Source: Diadophis punctatus similis (taxonomy: Eukaryota > Chordata > Lepidosauria > Squamata > Dipsadidae). Taken from it: a DNA stretch of 64,000 nucleotides. Shown here in pieces: positions 23,166 to 34,121 of this stretch. Where the stretch lies: positions 16,450,590 to 16,514,589 of the forward strand of contig JALIGW010000014.1 of assembly GCA_023053685.1 (NCBI GenBank), given 5' to 3'. The notes beneath the pieces are model-generated. The model was not told the DNA's origin and ran no database searches. It worked only from the letters and a program-made list of their open reading frames with translations. Both the position numbers and the translations under genes were made by a program. The stretch's first letter is position 1; the number at the start of each line of letters is the position of its first letter.

Positions 23166-24319
23166 AATAAGGTATTTTGTTGTGAGCAGAGGAGTGAAGG
23201 ACTCTTCTTGTGAAATATTTCCCCAAAAGCAGGTCTCCTTTCTCGCAGCAGACCTACCCAAGAGTCGATGGGCGCTTTCCCCTCTTGCTCCCAGCCAGCC
23301 CTTCCACACAGCCCTTCCCAAAGGGCTGGAGCCTTGACTTCTGGATGCCACGAGCTCTGTCCCCTCCCTTGCTTGCGATTCCTAGGAGAAGATGCCTCCC
23401 TCAAAGTTGGCATTTTCACATCTGGGATGTCTTTTGCCCAGAATCCCTCTGCCAAGATGAGCTTCTCTCTTGAGGGAAGAGAGCGCGGGCCCCTCTTTTC
23501 TGAGGGCAGGCCACAGGTTCTGTGCCCATCTCATCCATCATTCCCTGCCCTGTTGCTCTCTTTCAGGGAAATCTGAAAATTTATGGAGCTCTTTGGGATG
23601 GAACCCTAACCTTTCCAATGCAAAATGGAGTTATTAAGGCTATAAATCAGTTAAAAGTATTTGCAATGGTTCAGTCTTCATCTCTTCTAACTTCTAGAAG
23701 AAGTAACTTCTCAGGTAAGTTTTCATATTAGCACAACTGCACTTAAGCAGCATGAGCTATGCCTGGCATGCAGACGATCCCACATTTATCCAGGAAAGGC
23801 TGGAAAAAATCTTTCCCGGAATCCTGCAAAATTGCTGCCATTCAGCATTTGACGAGACTCACCAAGAGAGGTAAATAATCTGCCTCAATACACTAAACTC
23901 ACTTTTTCTGAAAGAAAAACATTTGTCATAGTGGACAAATGCATTCATTAGCACAGAAATATCAAGTATGACCTCAGCATCACTACAGAAGGTTGCGGTG
24001 CTGGGAAAGGAGGAGGCAAGAGAAGCCTTGAGAAGCAGGTTGGACTAAAAGACCCTCAAGGTCCCTTCCAGCCCTCAAATCCCATGAGGACGACCGAAAG
24101 CCAAGGGGATGGACTGGGCTGCAGGGACAATGGAGACATCACTGGAAGTGCTTAAGGACCAGGTTAGGGAAGGACCATCATGAAGGACCATCTCTACGTT
24201 GTCACAAAGAATCAACAACACAAGCAATCCAGGATTGACCAGCACTGAGACAGATAGCCTCTGGAATTGGAAGACCTTCCTTTGCTGAAGGTATTTCATA
24301 GATGACTATCTCTAGGGGA
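23166..24319. other. Mostly unassigned, with a short CR1 tail
   Basis: No gene recognised. At about 24038-24085 a 'ggttggactaaaagaccctc' stretch is the terminal piece of a CR1 3' end, plus orientation. The rest has no recognised repeat. Confidence 0.5.
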
Positions 24320-24558
24320 TAGCAATAGCACTTAGACTTATATACTGCTTTTCAGTGCTTTAAAGCCCTCTCTGAGCGGTTTACAGAGTCAGCATATTGT
24401 CCCCAACAATCTGGGTGCTCATTTTACCGATCTCGGAAGGATGAAAGGCTAAGTCAACCTTGAGCCTGGTGGGATTTGAACTGCCAAATTGCAGGCAGCC
24501 GGCAGGCAGCAGAAGTAGCCTGCAGTACTGCACTCTAACCACTGTGCCACCTTGGCTC
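24320..24558 (-). mobile_element. Sauria-type SINE, near full length
   Basis: Reverse orientation: (AGCAATAGC) tail at the left, body with CTCTGAGCGGTTTACAGAG, and a tRNA-like head ending CACCTTGGCTC on the right. Confidence 0.85.
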
Positions 24559-24887
24559 GATGCTATAAAAGTGGTTTCCAACACTGGAATCTGTGAATCT
24601 GGAAACACTAGATGGTCTCCAAGATACATCACCAAGCATGCATTCACTCAGTTCCTTTGGGTAGAAGCCATTGTCTGGGTACTGGCTACCTTGGTTGCAG
24701 TCTTGAAGCAAACAAGAAGCAGTGCACCATCATACAATCACCTTCTTCTGGTGACTCCATACTGGGAGTATTGATGCTTGCTTTTTTTAAATTTGCCTAT
24801 GGGGTTATAATGATTTTTTTGAACAAATGGGGAAGAAATTTGTTTGGCTTATCTCTCTCTCACACACCTAGTTTCCTTAACCATTAT
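24559..24887. other. Unassigned sequence, no gene seen
   Basis: No repeat or gene recognised. Confidence 0.4.
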
Positions 24888-25200
24888 TAGAATAGAATAG
24901 AATAGAATAGAATATAGAATATAGAATATAGAATATAGAATATAGAATATAGAATATAGAATATAGAATAGAATAGAATAGAATAGAATAGAATAGAATA
25001 GAATAGAATAGAATAGAATAGAATAGAATAGAATTCTTTATTGGCCAAGTGTGATTGGACACACAAGGAATTTGTCTTTGGTGCATATGCTCTCAGTGTA
25101 CATTAAAAAAAACATTCATTAAGAATCATAAGTTACAACACTTAGTGATAGTCATATGATACTAAACAAGCAATCAAATCATACTAGGAAACTAAATAAA
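24888..25200 (-). mobile_element. CR1-like LINE 3' end with (AATAG)n tail
   Basis: Read on the minus strand, the 3' UTR 'ccaatcacacttggccaata' plus 'aagaattc' leads into a 140-bp ATTCT array (24888-25031), including a block of the variant AATAT-AG. The same 3' UTR occurs at 54950-55110 in plus orientation. Matches the pattern reported for snake CR1-like LINEs that seed microsatellites. Confidence 0.82.
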
Positions 25201-25202
25201 AC

Positions 25203-25580
25203 AATATAACATAACATAACATAACATAACATAGCATAGCATAGCATAGCATAGCATAGCATAGCATAGCATAGCATAGCATAGCATAACATGAGCCGAG
25301 GTGGCGCAGCGGTTAGAGGCAGTACTGGAGGCCACTTTAGCTGACTGTGATCCGCAGGTCAGCGGTTCAAATGTCCCGGCTCAAGGTTGACTCAGCTTTC
25401 CATCCTTCCGAGGTAGGTAAAATGAGGACCCAATTGTTGGGGGCAATATAAATATACATTGCTTACTGGTGTAAACTGCTTAGAGAGTGCTTGCACTGTG
25501 AGGCGCTATATAAATCTCACAAATAAATAAATAAACATAACATAACATAACATAACATAACATAAAACATAACATAACAT
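25203..25580. repeat. (AACAT)n/(AGCAT)n pentanucleotide array
   Basis: 25203-25292 is AACAT changing to AGCAT units; AACAT units resume at 25531-25580. The array is split by the SINE at 25293-25530. Confidence 0.93.
25293..25530 (+). mobile_element. Sauria-type SINE inside a pentanucleotide array
   Basis: Plus orientation, beginning GAGCCGAGGTGGCGCAGCGG with a B-box-like GCGGTTCAAATG. The body is degenerate and ends AAATAAATAAATAA, directly joined to AACAT repeats on both sides. Confidence 0.85.
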
Positions 25581-25607
25581 AACCAGTTAATCCTTAACTG
25601 TTATTTA

Positions 25608-25842
25608 TCCTATTTATTTTTTGCCTTCAAGTCAGGTTTTGACTCCTGGTGCTTTCCTGGAGCAGCCCTGCAGTTCTCTCGGCAAGGTTTTTGGGAAGTG
25701 GTTTGCCATTGTCTGCTTCCAAGGGCTGAGAGAGAGAGAGATTGGCCTGATGTCACCCAGTTGGCTTCCTGCCCAAATCAGGACTAGAACTCACCGGCTC
25801 CTTGTCTCTAGCCTGGCGCTTTAACCGCTACCCTGAACTGCT
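25608..25842 (-). mobile_element. MIR/CORE-like tRNA-derived SINE
   Basis: Read in reverse, the head is near 25842 with a B-box-like segment (GGACTAGAACTC on plus). The body has 'gaagtggtttgccattgtct'. It resembles 26995-27228 and 62488-62735. Confidence 0.65.
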
Positions 25843-26814
25843 TGTCCTCCCCCCTTCCTTAAATGCAGCCCGACAGCCTTGTGGGAGGAGAGCTATGGTG
25901 GGCTTTGGTAGCCAAACCCCAGAAGGAGTTTCTTTTCCAGGAGATTTTATGAAGAGGCGGAAGCTTTTCTGCATCTGATGAAGCTTTTGCCTTTTAATGA
26001 AATTGGTTAATCAGAAAAGGCACTTGCAGACTCCTGATTTGATGCAACCTGAAGGCAGTTATAGAGTGATTGCTATATTTCCCTGAAAGCAGATTACATC
26101 TCACAAGTGTATACAAAGATGACTCTGTTTGGGGAAGGTGTGGCTGAAAGGGAGCATATTATGGGAAATTCATGCATTTCACAGGGAACGCACGTATAAA
26201 AATAGGGGCATCCTGATATAGCATGGAAAACTCTATATATCGGAGGAAATGGGAAGAAAAATATGTATAACAGGAGAAATATCCACGAGCTTTTAGGCAC
26301 ATTCTTTCTCCTAACTGATATGAAAAAATGAGTGAAACTAGATTTGACCAATTCTTCGCATTTCACTAGTTTCACCCACTGACTGAATGGGGATCCAGTC
26401 AGCCAGTCCAGGCCTCAAAGCCCCCCCCCCCATTCTTGCTAGTCTTTGCAGAGGGGCTGGGACAACTGGAGAGGACCCTTCAGTGGACGTGAAACATTTG
26501 GAGACCCATCAGAACCTGCGGATTCTTCCTTGGAAAGAGAGAAACTCGGGGAGGGGAAGCGAAGCCCAAGCCGACTGAAAGGATGAAGGATGGCAGGACA
26601 TTCATTTCTCCCCCTCCATGCTGAGCGTCCAGCCTCTGGGAAGGGGAGGAAGGTGCTGGGGAGGGTCTGGCAGGGCTGTGGCTGCCTCTGGCGTCTTTGC
26701 GCCCAACGTGCTATGACAGCCACAATGCAGAGGAGAACTTCTGGTGCTGGCGATGCTCACAGCAACTTCTCTCTGCTGAAGTTTAATGATTATGGATGGA
26801 CCTTTGGGAAAGAA

Positions 26815-26816
<2 letters not shown>
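25843..26816. other. Unassigned sequence, no gene seen
   Basis: No repeat or gene recognised. The open frames at 26439-26723 (minus) and 26590-26919 are low-information, the latter running into the CA repeat. Confidence 0.4.

Positions 26817-26893
<77 letters not shown>
26817..26893. repeat. (CA)n microsatellite
   Basis: About 77 bp of pure CA dinucleotides. Confidence 0.98.
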
Positions 26894-26894
<1 letters not shown>

Positions 26895-26994
26895 ATCCCC
26901 GACCTGTAAAGGCTGGTAAGGAGCTGCATGAAAAGGCCAGTGTGTGGCTCAAGTGCCAAAGGATGTCTCATCACAAGTGTTTGCTTCGTGCATT

Positions 26995-27228
26995 TATTTA
27001 TTCATGTAGGGTCCTTGGAGTCAGTTTTTCACTCCTGCCTGGACAAAATCCCTGCAGTTTTCTTGGCAAGCTTTTTCGGAAGCAGTTTGCCATTCCCTGC
27101 TTCCTGGGGCTGAGAGAGAATGACTGGCCCAAGGTCAAGAAGCTGTCTTTGTGCCTAAAGAGGGACTAGAACTCATAGTCTCCCGCTTTCTAGCCTGGTG
27201 CTTTAACCACTGCACCAAACTGCCTCTT
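26995..27228 (-). mobile_element. MIR/CORE-like tRNA-derived SINE
   Basis: Shares 'gaagcagtttgccattccct', 'ctggcccaaggtcaagaagc' and the AGGGACTAGAACTC B-box-like block with the 25608 copy. Head on the right. Confidence 0.68.
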
Positions 27229-27281
27229 CCCATGTGCTTTTTATATTGGACTAATATTAATCCTCTCTGGTATTCAGTCAG

Positions 27282-27617
27282 GAGCCGAGGTGGCGCAGTG
27301 GTTAAAAGCAGCACTGCAACCTACTTCAGCTGACTTCTAGTTCAGCAGTTCAGCTGTTCAAATCTCACTGGCTCAAGGTTGACTCAGCCTTCCATCCTTC
27401 TGAGGTCGGTAAAATGAGGACCCAGATTGTTGGGGGCAAGAGGCTGACTCTGTAAACCGCTTAGAGAGGGCTATAAAGCACTATGAAGTGGTATATAAGT
27501 CTAAGTCAGTGCTTCCCAACCTTGGCAACTTGAAGATGTCTGGACTTCAACTCCCAGAATTCCCCAGCCAGCGTTTGCCAAGGTTGGGAAACACTGGTAA
27601 GTGCTATTGCTATTTAA
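27282..27617 (+). mobile_element. Sauria-type SINE split by a MITE in its tail
   Basis: Starts GGAGCCGAGGTGGCGCAGTG, with B-box-like TGTTCAAATCTC and a full body to GTATATAAGTCTAAGT at 27506. Tail GTAAGTGCTATTGCTATT resumes at 27597 after a 90-bp MITE. Confidence 0.9.
27507..27596 (+). mobile_element. 90-bp hAT MITE, Buster-type, in a SINE tail
   Basis: CAGTGCTTCCCAACC to GGTTGGGAAACACTG. The left flank GTCTAAGT corresponds to GTAAGT on the right, an 8-bp TSD that lost two bases. It is an internally deleted relative of the 129-bp palindrome at 50813. Confidence 0.83.
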
Positions 27618-30125
27618 TTGAAGGTTCATTTCACTCTGGGGCAGAAAGCTCTGTGCCTCCTCACTGGTGCCACTGGTAACGCTCCTCCTGCAAGGGCGGC
27701 ATTGAGCTGAACACTGTGGCAGAATGCATTCTGCTACCACAGAAAGAGCCATTCCCTCTGTGTGCCCAATGCCATTTCCATCCCATACCCAGATCTGAAT
27801 CCTGTCTGCTCCAGATAATTCACTTCCTTGGGGGTCTTCTGAAGCTCCTTCACCCAACCACCTTCCTTTAAATGGGGAGATTAGATCCTGGATGAAAAAT
27901 GTGAGGTCCAGTGGGGGCTTCTTGAGGAGGGGGCAAACCAAAGCCTCCTCAAGAGGCCAAAGAACAATCCTCTCATTCATTGGCCTTTGTGTGTGAGTGT
28001 GTGGGGGAGCTTTTAGTTGTTGGGTAATTTGTGTATGCATTTGTGGTTTGCCTGTAAGTTTGTCTGCAGTTTTGTGGTTTCTTTCCCTGGGATATTTCAT
28101 AATACATTTCATTTGCTCATCATTTGCTTTGTAAGTGTTTTTGAAAAGGGGTTTGCATGTGTATTTTTGGGTTTCTTTGTGTGTTACATATTTCATTTAT
28201 ACCCGTCCTTTCTGTTTCGTTGAGTACTCAAGGCAGCTCATACAATTTAAATATATACTGATAAAAATCCATCTGGACTGTGATGTCAAAAGAGATCTTC
28301 GAACTATCCTCTGGTCCCTACAGGCATCAGCTCAACTGACTTTCCCCGGTTTCTTTCTGTTCCTGTCCTGGACAACTGAACATTCCCCATCATCAAACAG
28401 CCGGAGGCTCCCCACGGTACCCCAGAAACTTTGAGGCTTCAAAGGTCTTTTTGTCTCTTTACTGTCGAGTTTACACATGTTTAATTTGTTGTCTTCTGGT
28501 TTTATCGGCTCCCTGTTATTTGATTGCATCTCACAGACCAGTTGTATTGAGCTTCCATGTTCCATCAGCCTTCTTCCTTTAATGATTTTCCAATTATGGA
28601 GGATACAGGCAGCCTTCAAGGGTTTCCAGGATAACTGCTCAATCAAGTTCCCTGTCGAGTGTAGAGGTCATGTCCTGATTTTGGACTTAGTCCATAACTT
28701 AAATAGCCAGCAGATAATATAAGTAACATCTGTGAGTGAATTGCTGGTCATCAGAGGAAAAATACCTCTCTTCCAAGCTTCCTCCTTGAGTCGCTAGCAG
28801 AACAGGCCGTAATTAGGTGGGCTGCAACTGAGGAACTTCAAAGCAGTCTATTAAACTCCTGTCTCATCTTAAATTGCTTGTAAGCTTAAAAGCTCTTTCT
28901 TGCGATTTAAATGATTACAGAGCTGCAGCAATTAAAATGGTTGGGCTGCTTTGGAAACAGCTGTTGAAGACTAATGTGCAAAAGGAATAAAGCAGCCTCA
29001 ATGCTTGGATAAATAATGCGCTAAGGAATTCAGATTGGCTGTTGAAAGGGAATAAAGAAGTTCAAGATGAAATGATCCTGGTTTTACACAGAGAAGTAAC
29101 TGGTGGCTCATGCTGAGCTAGGTGGGTTTTTGTGCTGCGTAAGCAAAGCTTCCTGCCTGAGATTCTCCCCTGATAGCCTAAATACAAGCTGGATGTAGAA
29201 GCGGGGTCCTCGCTGAACTTCCTCCTCCATTCAGATCCAAAGTTATGACACAATATTGACTCCCCTCTGGACAAGTTGGCTCTCTGGATGCACCAATGCA
29301 AAGACTCCAAAACAGGCCACCTGCCCTGGCAGGGCTGTCTCCATCAGCAGTTGCACTGATACCTTTTGTGCCAGCTGTGGCTTTGGGGAGGCCTCCAAAG
29401 GCGGCCCCACCTGAAGTGTGCTCCCAAGCATCCCCAGAGCATCCTGGGTTTGCTGATAACAATTTCTAGCTGACTCAGCTGAATCCTGGCTTCAGAATGA
29501 CCATCTTATAAGCCTCATAAAATGATAAATGGCGGGGAGACTTAGTCTGTTTCTCTAGAAATCAGAAGCCAAGTATTCATTTTGTTCTGTCTTCCCGTAT
29601 TTCATCAACTAATTGTATCAAATACCTCCTGCAATACTAAAAATGCAAGTAAATCCACCAAATGAGCTTGAGAAATCTTTGGAAAGTTACCTTATTTTAA
29701 AACTAAAAGAAAACCCAGACAATGAAGATACTGTAAATATAAAAGCCCACAAACGGCAGATATATGACTTTTGAGTCATTATATCCTTTGCCCATGGAAG
29801 CCAATGATGTTTTCTACAGTCTCAAGTTGAGAAGCCAGCAATTTTCCCCGCTTGCCACTTGGTTCACATCGAGTTTGCTTTATGTGTTCAAATGCAGCTT
29901 CCAACCTGTAGGAGCAAATGTCAGCCTAAATAAACAAGAGGCACAAGGCTTCCTTGGCCTTCCTTTCCAAGTTGCTGTCCTGAGATTTTTTTTTCTTTTC
30001 CAGATTTTATGTAATAGCCCTGCCCCTTACAGATACTTTAAACAATCCCAGTAATCAATCCTCAGATTTGCTTTGTTTCCAGATTTTAGCTGATGACTGG
30101 GGAGGCTTAGTGAATATAATGATAT
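27618..30125. other. Longest stretch without recognised repeats, no gene seen
   Basis: About 2.5 kb in which I recognise no transposon. The minus frame at 27501-28196 begins in upstream SINE/MITE sequence and has no domain. 28800-29060 is AT-rich, non-repetitive and looks like the kind of DNA in which conserved non-coding elements occur, but conservation cannot be judged from one sequence. Confidence 0.4.
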
Positions 30126-30270
30126 ATAAAATATAATTTAAAATGAGCGCATTTTAAATTATATTTAAATTTAATATATTTAAATTTAAATATAATTTAA
30201 AATGAGATGGCGCAGCAATTAGAGTGCAGTACTGCAGGCCACTTTAGCTGACTGTGATCCGCAGTTCAGG
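30126..30270 (+). repeat. AT palindromes fused to a SINE head
   Basis: 30127-30170 contains AAATATAATTTAAAATG, a short GAGCG-type centre, and its inverse. A third copy of the motif at 30190-30203 runs into GAGATGGCGCAGCAATTAG, the first 65 bp or so of a Sauria-type SINE head truncated at about 30270. Confidence 0.7.
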
Positions 30271-30589
30271 AGACTTCCAAGGAAAGCCCAAAAATAGTCC
30301 AGTTTCTTTCCTGAAAAAATGGAATAGGTTGCCTATTTTCCTTAAAACAAAAATCCAGACTTGAAATATCTGTTCATTCCAATGATAAAGGCATTCCTCT
30401 GTGTAATAAAATGGTCACAGTGTTTATTTAACCCCATTCTGACAGTCGTTGGCATAATACAGTAGAAAAAAAACCTTCGTATTGTATTTCCAAATAATTT
30501 AAGACATTTGAGGTTTGGAGTATTTGGCCCATATGAATTCTTACATTCACATAGATCCTTATAATGACCCAGTTTAGATAAATGTACCT

Positions 30590-31018
30590 TAAAATTTTGA
30601 ATTGATGAATAACCAGTGGAACAACTTGCCTCCAGAAGTTGTGAATTCTCTGACACTGGAAGTTTTAAAGAAGAAATTGGACAACCATTTATCTGAAATG
30701 ATATAGGGTTTCCTGCCTAAGCAGGGGGTTGGACTAGAAGACCCCCAAGGTCCCTTCCAATTCTATTCTATTCTATTCTATTCTATTCTATTCTATTCTA
30801 TTCTATTCTATTCTATTCTATTCTATTCTATTCTATTCTATTCTATTCTATTCTATTCCATTGCATTCCATTGCATTGCATTGCATTGCATTCCATATTT
30901 CTATTCCATTCCATTCCATTCCATTCCATATTTCTATTCTATTCTATTCTATTCTATTCTATTCTATTCTATTCTATTCTATTCTATTCTATTCTATTCT
31001 ATTCTACTCTACTCTGTT
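30590..31018 (+). mobile_element. CR1 3' end extending into (ATTCT)n array
   Basis: 'accagtggaacaacttgcct' through 'ggttggactagaagaccccc' is the CR1 3' end. From 30759 it continues as about 255 bp of ATTCT units, with a central island of ATTCC/ATTGC variants (30856-30920). Confidence 0.88.
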
Positions 31019-32050
31019 CTATTCACTGAAATAAGTAGCTTGTTTTTTGTTGTTTTTTAAAGGGTGAAAGAATCCAGATTTAAGATTCTCCTATTTATTC
31101 CCCTCATTCTTATTATACAGATGTACATTTAAGTCAAGAAATAAAATTCTTTGATTTCATTTGTACTTTCTGGGAGTCTGTGGAAGCCAGATTTGAGCTG
31201 CAAAAATCTTGATGGTCACAGGATGACAGAAAAAAGATACAGAATAAAGTCTCAATCATATTTTGCTACTTAAACAAGGTCTAAGTAATCACTTTAAAAA
31301 TGTTTTTGCAAGAAATGTGTGCAGAGGTTCATGCAGATTTTTAAGGAAAAATGCAATATTGTAAGAAACACGATAGAATAATTTGTGTTTAAAAATGCAT
31401 AGTATAGAAAACTGAACAATTAGCTTTACAGAACGGTTTGTGTGCAACTAGACAATCCCTTAGTTTATTTATTTTTAATGTGTCTTAAATGTATTACAAT
31501 ATAGTTAAGTACCATAGCCACATATATAAGTGGAGTTCTCTCTGTGTGTATGTGGGCACACGTGTGCGCCTATTTGTGTGTGTTTCTTGACCTCAATGCC
31601 CTTTGCCTTGAGAGGCTGTGTGTCCGTTGCACTCTCGCACTTTCAAGACCTGGGCAGGTTTTTGAAAACAGAGGAGCTGCACTGTTTGTGTGCAAAAGGG
31701 CTTCATGCTAGAAAATTCCTGTGGGTAATTTCCAGGCTAGTCTGCATGCAGCCCCTCTCAGACTATCCCCATATCCAGGACAGAACTGGCACCCTCCGCG
31801 CTCGGTTAAGTTAGCAAAAATAGAGCTGGAGGTTTATGTATTAAATATCAGCAAAATCAGAGGGCAGAAATAAGGAAAAAGGGAGAGAAAGACACGTACA
31901 ATTGGCAAGAATACAAGAATGTCTCTATCTATCCTTAAACTTAAACTGCCAAAACTTCCCAGGAGGCCTGGGATAGTCCATGGGAGCCGAAACTCAGAAG
32001 GGGTCTGGAACAACCTTTGGGTGTAGCCCATTTTATCAAAACCCCAAAGT
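31019..32050. other. Unassigned sequence, no gene seen
   Basis: No repeat or gene recognised. Confidence 0.4.
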
Positions 32051-32055
32051 CGCCA

Positions 32056-32525
32056 CGATGTAAAAAGGATGTTGAGACTCTAGAAAGAGTGCAGAGAAGA
32101 GCAACAAAGATGATGAGGGGACTGGAGGCTAAAACATATGAAGAACGGTTGCAGGAACTGGGTATGTCTAGTTTAATGAAAAGAAGGATCAGGGGAGACA
32201 TGATAGCAGTGTTCCAATATCTCAGGGGTTGCCACAAAGAAGAGGGAGTCAAACTATTCTCCAAGGCACCTGGGGGTAGAACAAGAAGCAATGGGTGGAA
32301 ACTAAACAAGGAGAGAAGCAACTTAGAACTAAGGAGAAATTTCCTGAGAGTTACAACAATTGATCAGTGGAACGGCTTGCCTCCAGAAGTTGTGAATGCT
32401 ACAACACTGGAAGTTTTAAAGAAGATGTTGGATAACCATTTGTCTGAAGTAGTGTAGGGTTTCCTGCCTAAGCAGGGGCTTGGACTAGAAGACCTCCAAG
32501 GTCCCTTCCAACTTTCTTATTTCTA
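32056..32525 (+). mobile_element. CR1 LINE 3' end with open ORF2 C-terminus
   Basis: An uninterrupted frame (about 32059-32457) reads [16 protein letters not shown], then YEERLQELGMSSL, RRIRGDMIAVFQYL and a terminal LDNHLSEVV, the C-terminal region of CR1 ORF2 after the reverse transcriptase. It is followed by the 3' UTR 'ggcttggactagaagacctc'. It is the best-preserved CR1 here, but only about 130 codons, so non-functional. Confidence 0.9.
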
Positions 32526-32641
32526 TTTCTTTTGTGAACTGCAGGCCATCCAACGCATGGAGGAGGACTGAAATTGGGGTGTGGCAGGAAGTGGGAGAGA
32601 AAGGAGGACCAGAGAGAAGACAGGCCAGTTGGACAGGTGAT

Positions 32642-32835
32642 TTTTTCCCCCCAAACGGCAAGTGGACTTTCTTGGTTTTTTCTTTGAAAACATCTCGCTT
32701 CTCATCCAAGAAGCTTCTTCAGTTCTAACTGACTGGTGGGGAATAGAACTGAAGAAGCTTCTTGGATGAGAAGCAAAACATTTCCAAAGAAAAAAAACAA
32801 GAAAGCCCAGTTGCCTTTTGGGAAAAAACCCCACC
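32642..32835. repeat. Foldback repeat with TTCTCATCCAAGAAGC arms
   Basis: The left arm (about 32653-32728) and right arm (about 32747-32822) are inverted copies around an 18-bp spacer. The inner 28 bp pair perfectly, and the outer parts (GGACTTTCTTGG / CAAGAAAGCCC) are diverged. Family not named. Confidence 0.75.
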
Positions 32836-32837
32836 TT

Positions 32838-33017
32838 TGGGTCCCCAACCTTTGCAGCTTGGTGGCCTGGCTGGGGGGCAGGAGAGGGGAACCGGGACCA
32901 TCGCTTGTGTGAGTGGAGTTGCGTGTGTGAGCCGGCCTGCCTCTCCCACAGCTCAGTTCCAAATGGGCCATGGCCCAGTAGTGGCCCATGGCCTGGGGGT
33001 TGGGGACCTCTGCCATA
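32838..33017 (+). mobile_element. hAT-like MITE, GTCCCCAACC ends
   Basis: The left end GGGTCCCCAACCTTTG and right end GGGGTTGGGGACCTCTG are inverted. Internal 'ggcccagtagtggcccatgg'. No TSD could be matched, and the left terminal CAG is lost. Confidence 0.65.
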
Positions 33018-33780
33018 ATGTGGCAAGAGTGAAGGATTCAAGCCTTATCAATTAACAATTGGAATGTGTTGAAAATTGGATGTGTTTGTTAAGGAGTCAG
33101 CTAAGGGAGTTTGCAGTCTTTGATGAATCTCTTCATCAATTCAGCAATCTCTTGCTCAATTATGCAAGGAAAGTATCCTTTTTCCGGGATGGCTAATTTT
33201 AGATCTGTATGTAATGAAGTAGCCTGCAAGGTTGTAATGTTCTAATATGGCTTTGTCCTTTCTTTGGTGCTGAAGTCAAATTAGTGGCCATCCATTCTTT
33301 TGCACAAATTCCGGGCTGTTTGTCCTATGCAGGATCATGAAAGGCTGTGCTGGCAGATGATGGCCAGGATCACATCACCGGAAGAGCCTCTAATTGAGTT
33401 GCTGGGCAGAACCACTGGAAGCAATACCGAACTGTAGACAACTGCCTGGGACAGTCTCATAGGGAGGGGCTGTTGGCCAGTCCACGTTGAGCCCTTCCTT
33501 TGCATGATAGCAATGAAAGAGATACAGCAAGTGAGACACCCAGTCCAGTCAGCCTCCTCCGTCCTGAACCACAAACAGAACAATTGGAGGAGGGGGAAGA
33601 TGCATCATCTACGACAACTCACCACGGGACAAGTTGCCGCAGAACAAGTGTCAGGCCTGGAAGCCATCTTAGGCATTGGATCTTCAGGCCTGCCACATTT
33701 AGTGCTGTGGGAAACTGGGAGGGGGGATTGTATGGAGCTGGGGAGATATATAGTCATAATAACATTCCTTTCTCCTAGAG
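33018..33780. other. Unassigned sequence, no gene seen
   Basis: No repeat or gene recognised. Confidence 0.4.
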
Positions 33781-34121
33781 CAGGGGTCAGCAACCCGTGG
33801 CTCTGGAGCCGCATGTGGCTCTTTCATCCCTCTGCTGCGGCTCCCTGTCGCTCAAAATAGGTGTCACAACCACCAATATGCGACACCCGCCGGCATGCAA
33901 TTTATTGAGCTTTTCTACCCCTAGTAGGCCAACCATGGATAAATCCAAGAAAAGAAAAGTTTCAGAAGAAAACAGAATGTTTAATTCAACTACATATGCT
34001 AGTTTTGTGGCTGCTCAGGAAATAGTCAGGCACAGGAAGGCTTTTGTGGCTCCCGGTGTTTTCTTTTCTCTGGGAAATGGATCCAAATGGCTCTTTGAGT
34101 ATTTAAGGTTGCTGACCCCTG
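33781..34121 (+). mobile_element. hAT deletion derivative with transposase start
   Basis: The 341-bp element runs CAGGGGTCAGCAACC to GGTTGCTGACCCCTG with perfect TSD TCCTAGAG (33773-33780, 34122-34129). An ATG at 33935 opens a frame reading MDKSKKRKVSEENRMFN, which looks like the basic N-terminus of a Charlie-like hAT transposase. After about 30 codons it loses that character: the BED finger and the catalytic domain are absent. A direct link between MITE and its autonomous parent. Confidence 0.87.

Noticed and set aside
25293..25390. tRNA-like sequence with box A/B-like motifs
   Set aside because: It is the head of a SINE; the cloverleaf is not intact and the same head recurs in all other SINE copies.
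27501..28196. 231-codon minus-strand frame
   Set aside because: Includes MITE and SINE sequence at one end; the rest lacks any domain, and such length occurs by chance in 64 kb.
30759..31018. Regular short repeats resembling an array of direct repeats
   Set aside because: A pentanucleotide microsatellite with no spacers; not CRISPR.
32017..32457. 146-codon plus-strand frame taken as a host gene
   Set aside because: Its translation is the CR1 ORF2 C-terminus, followed by the standard CR1 3' end.
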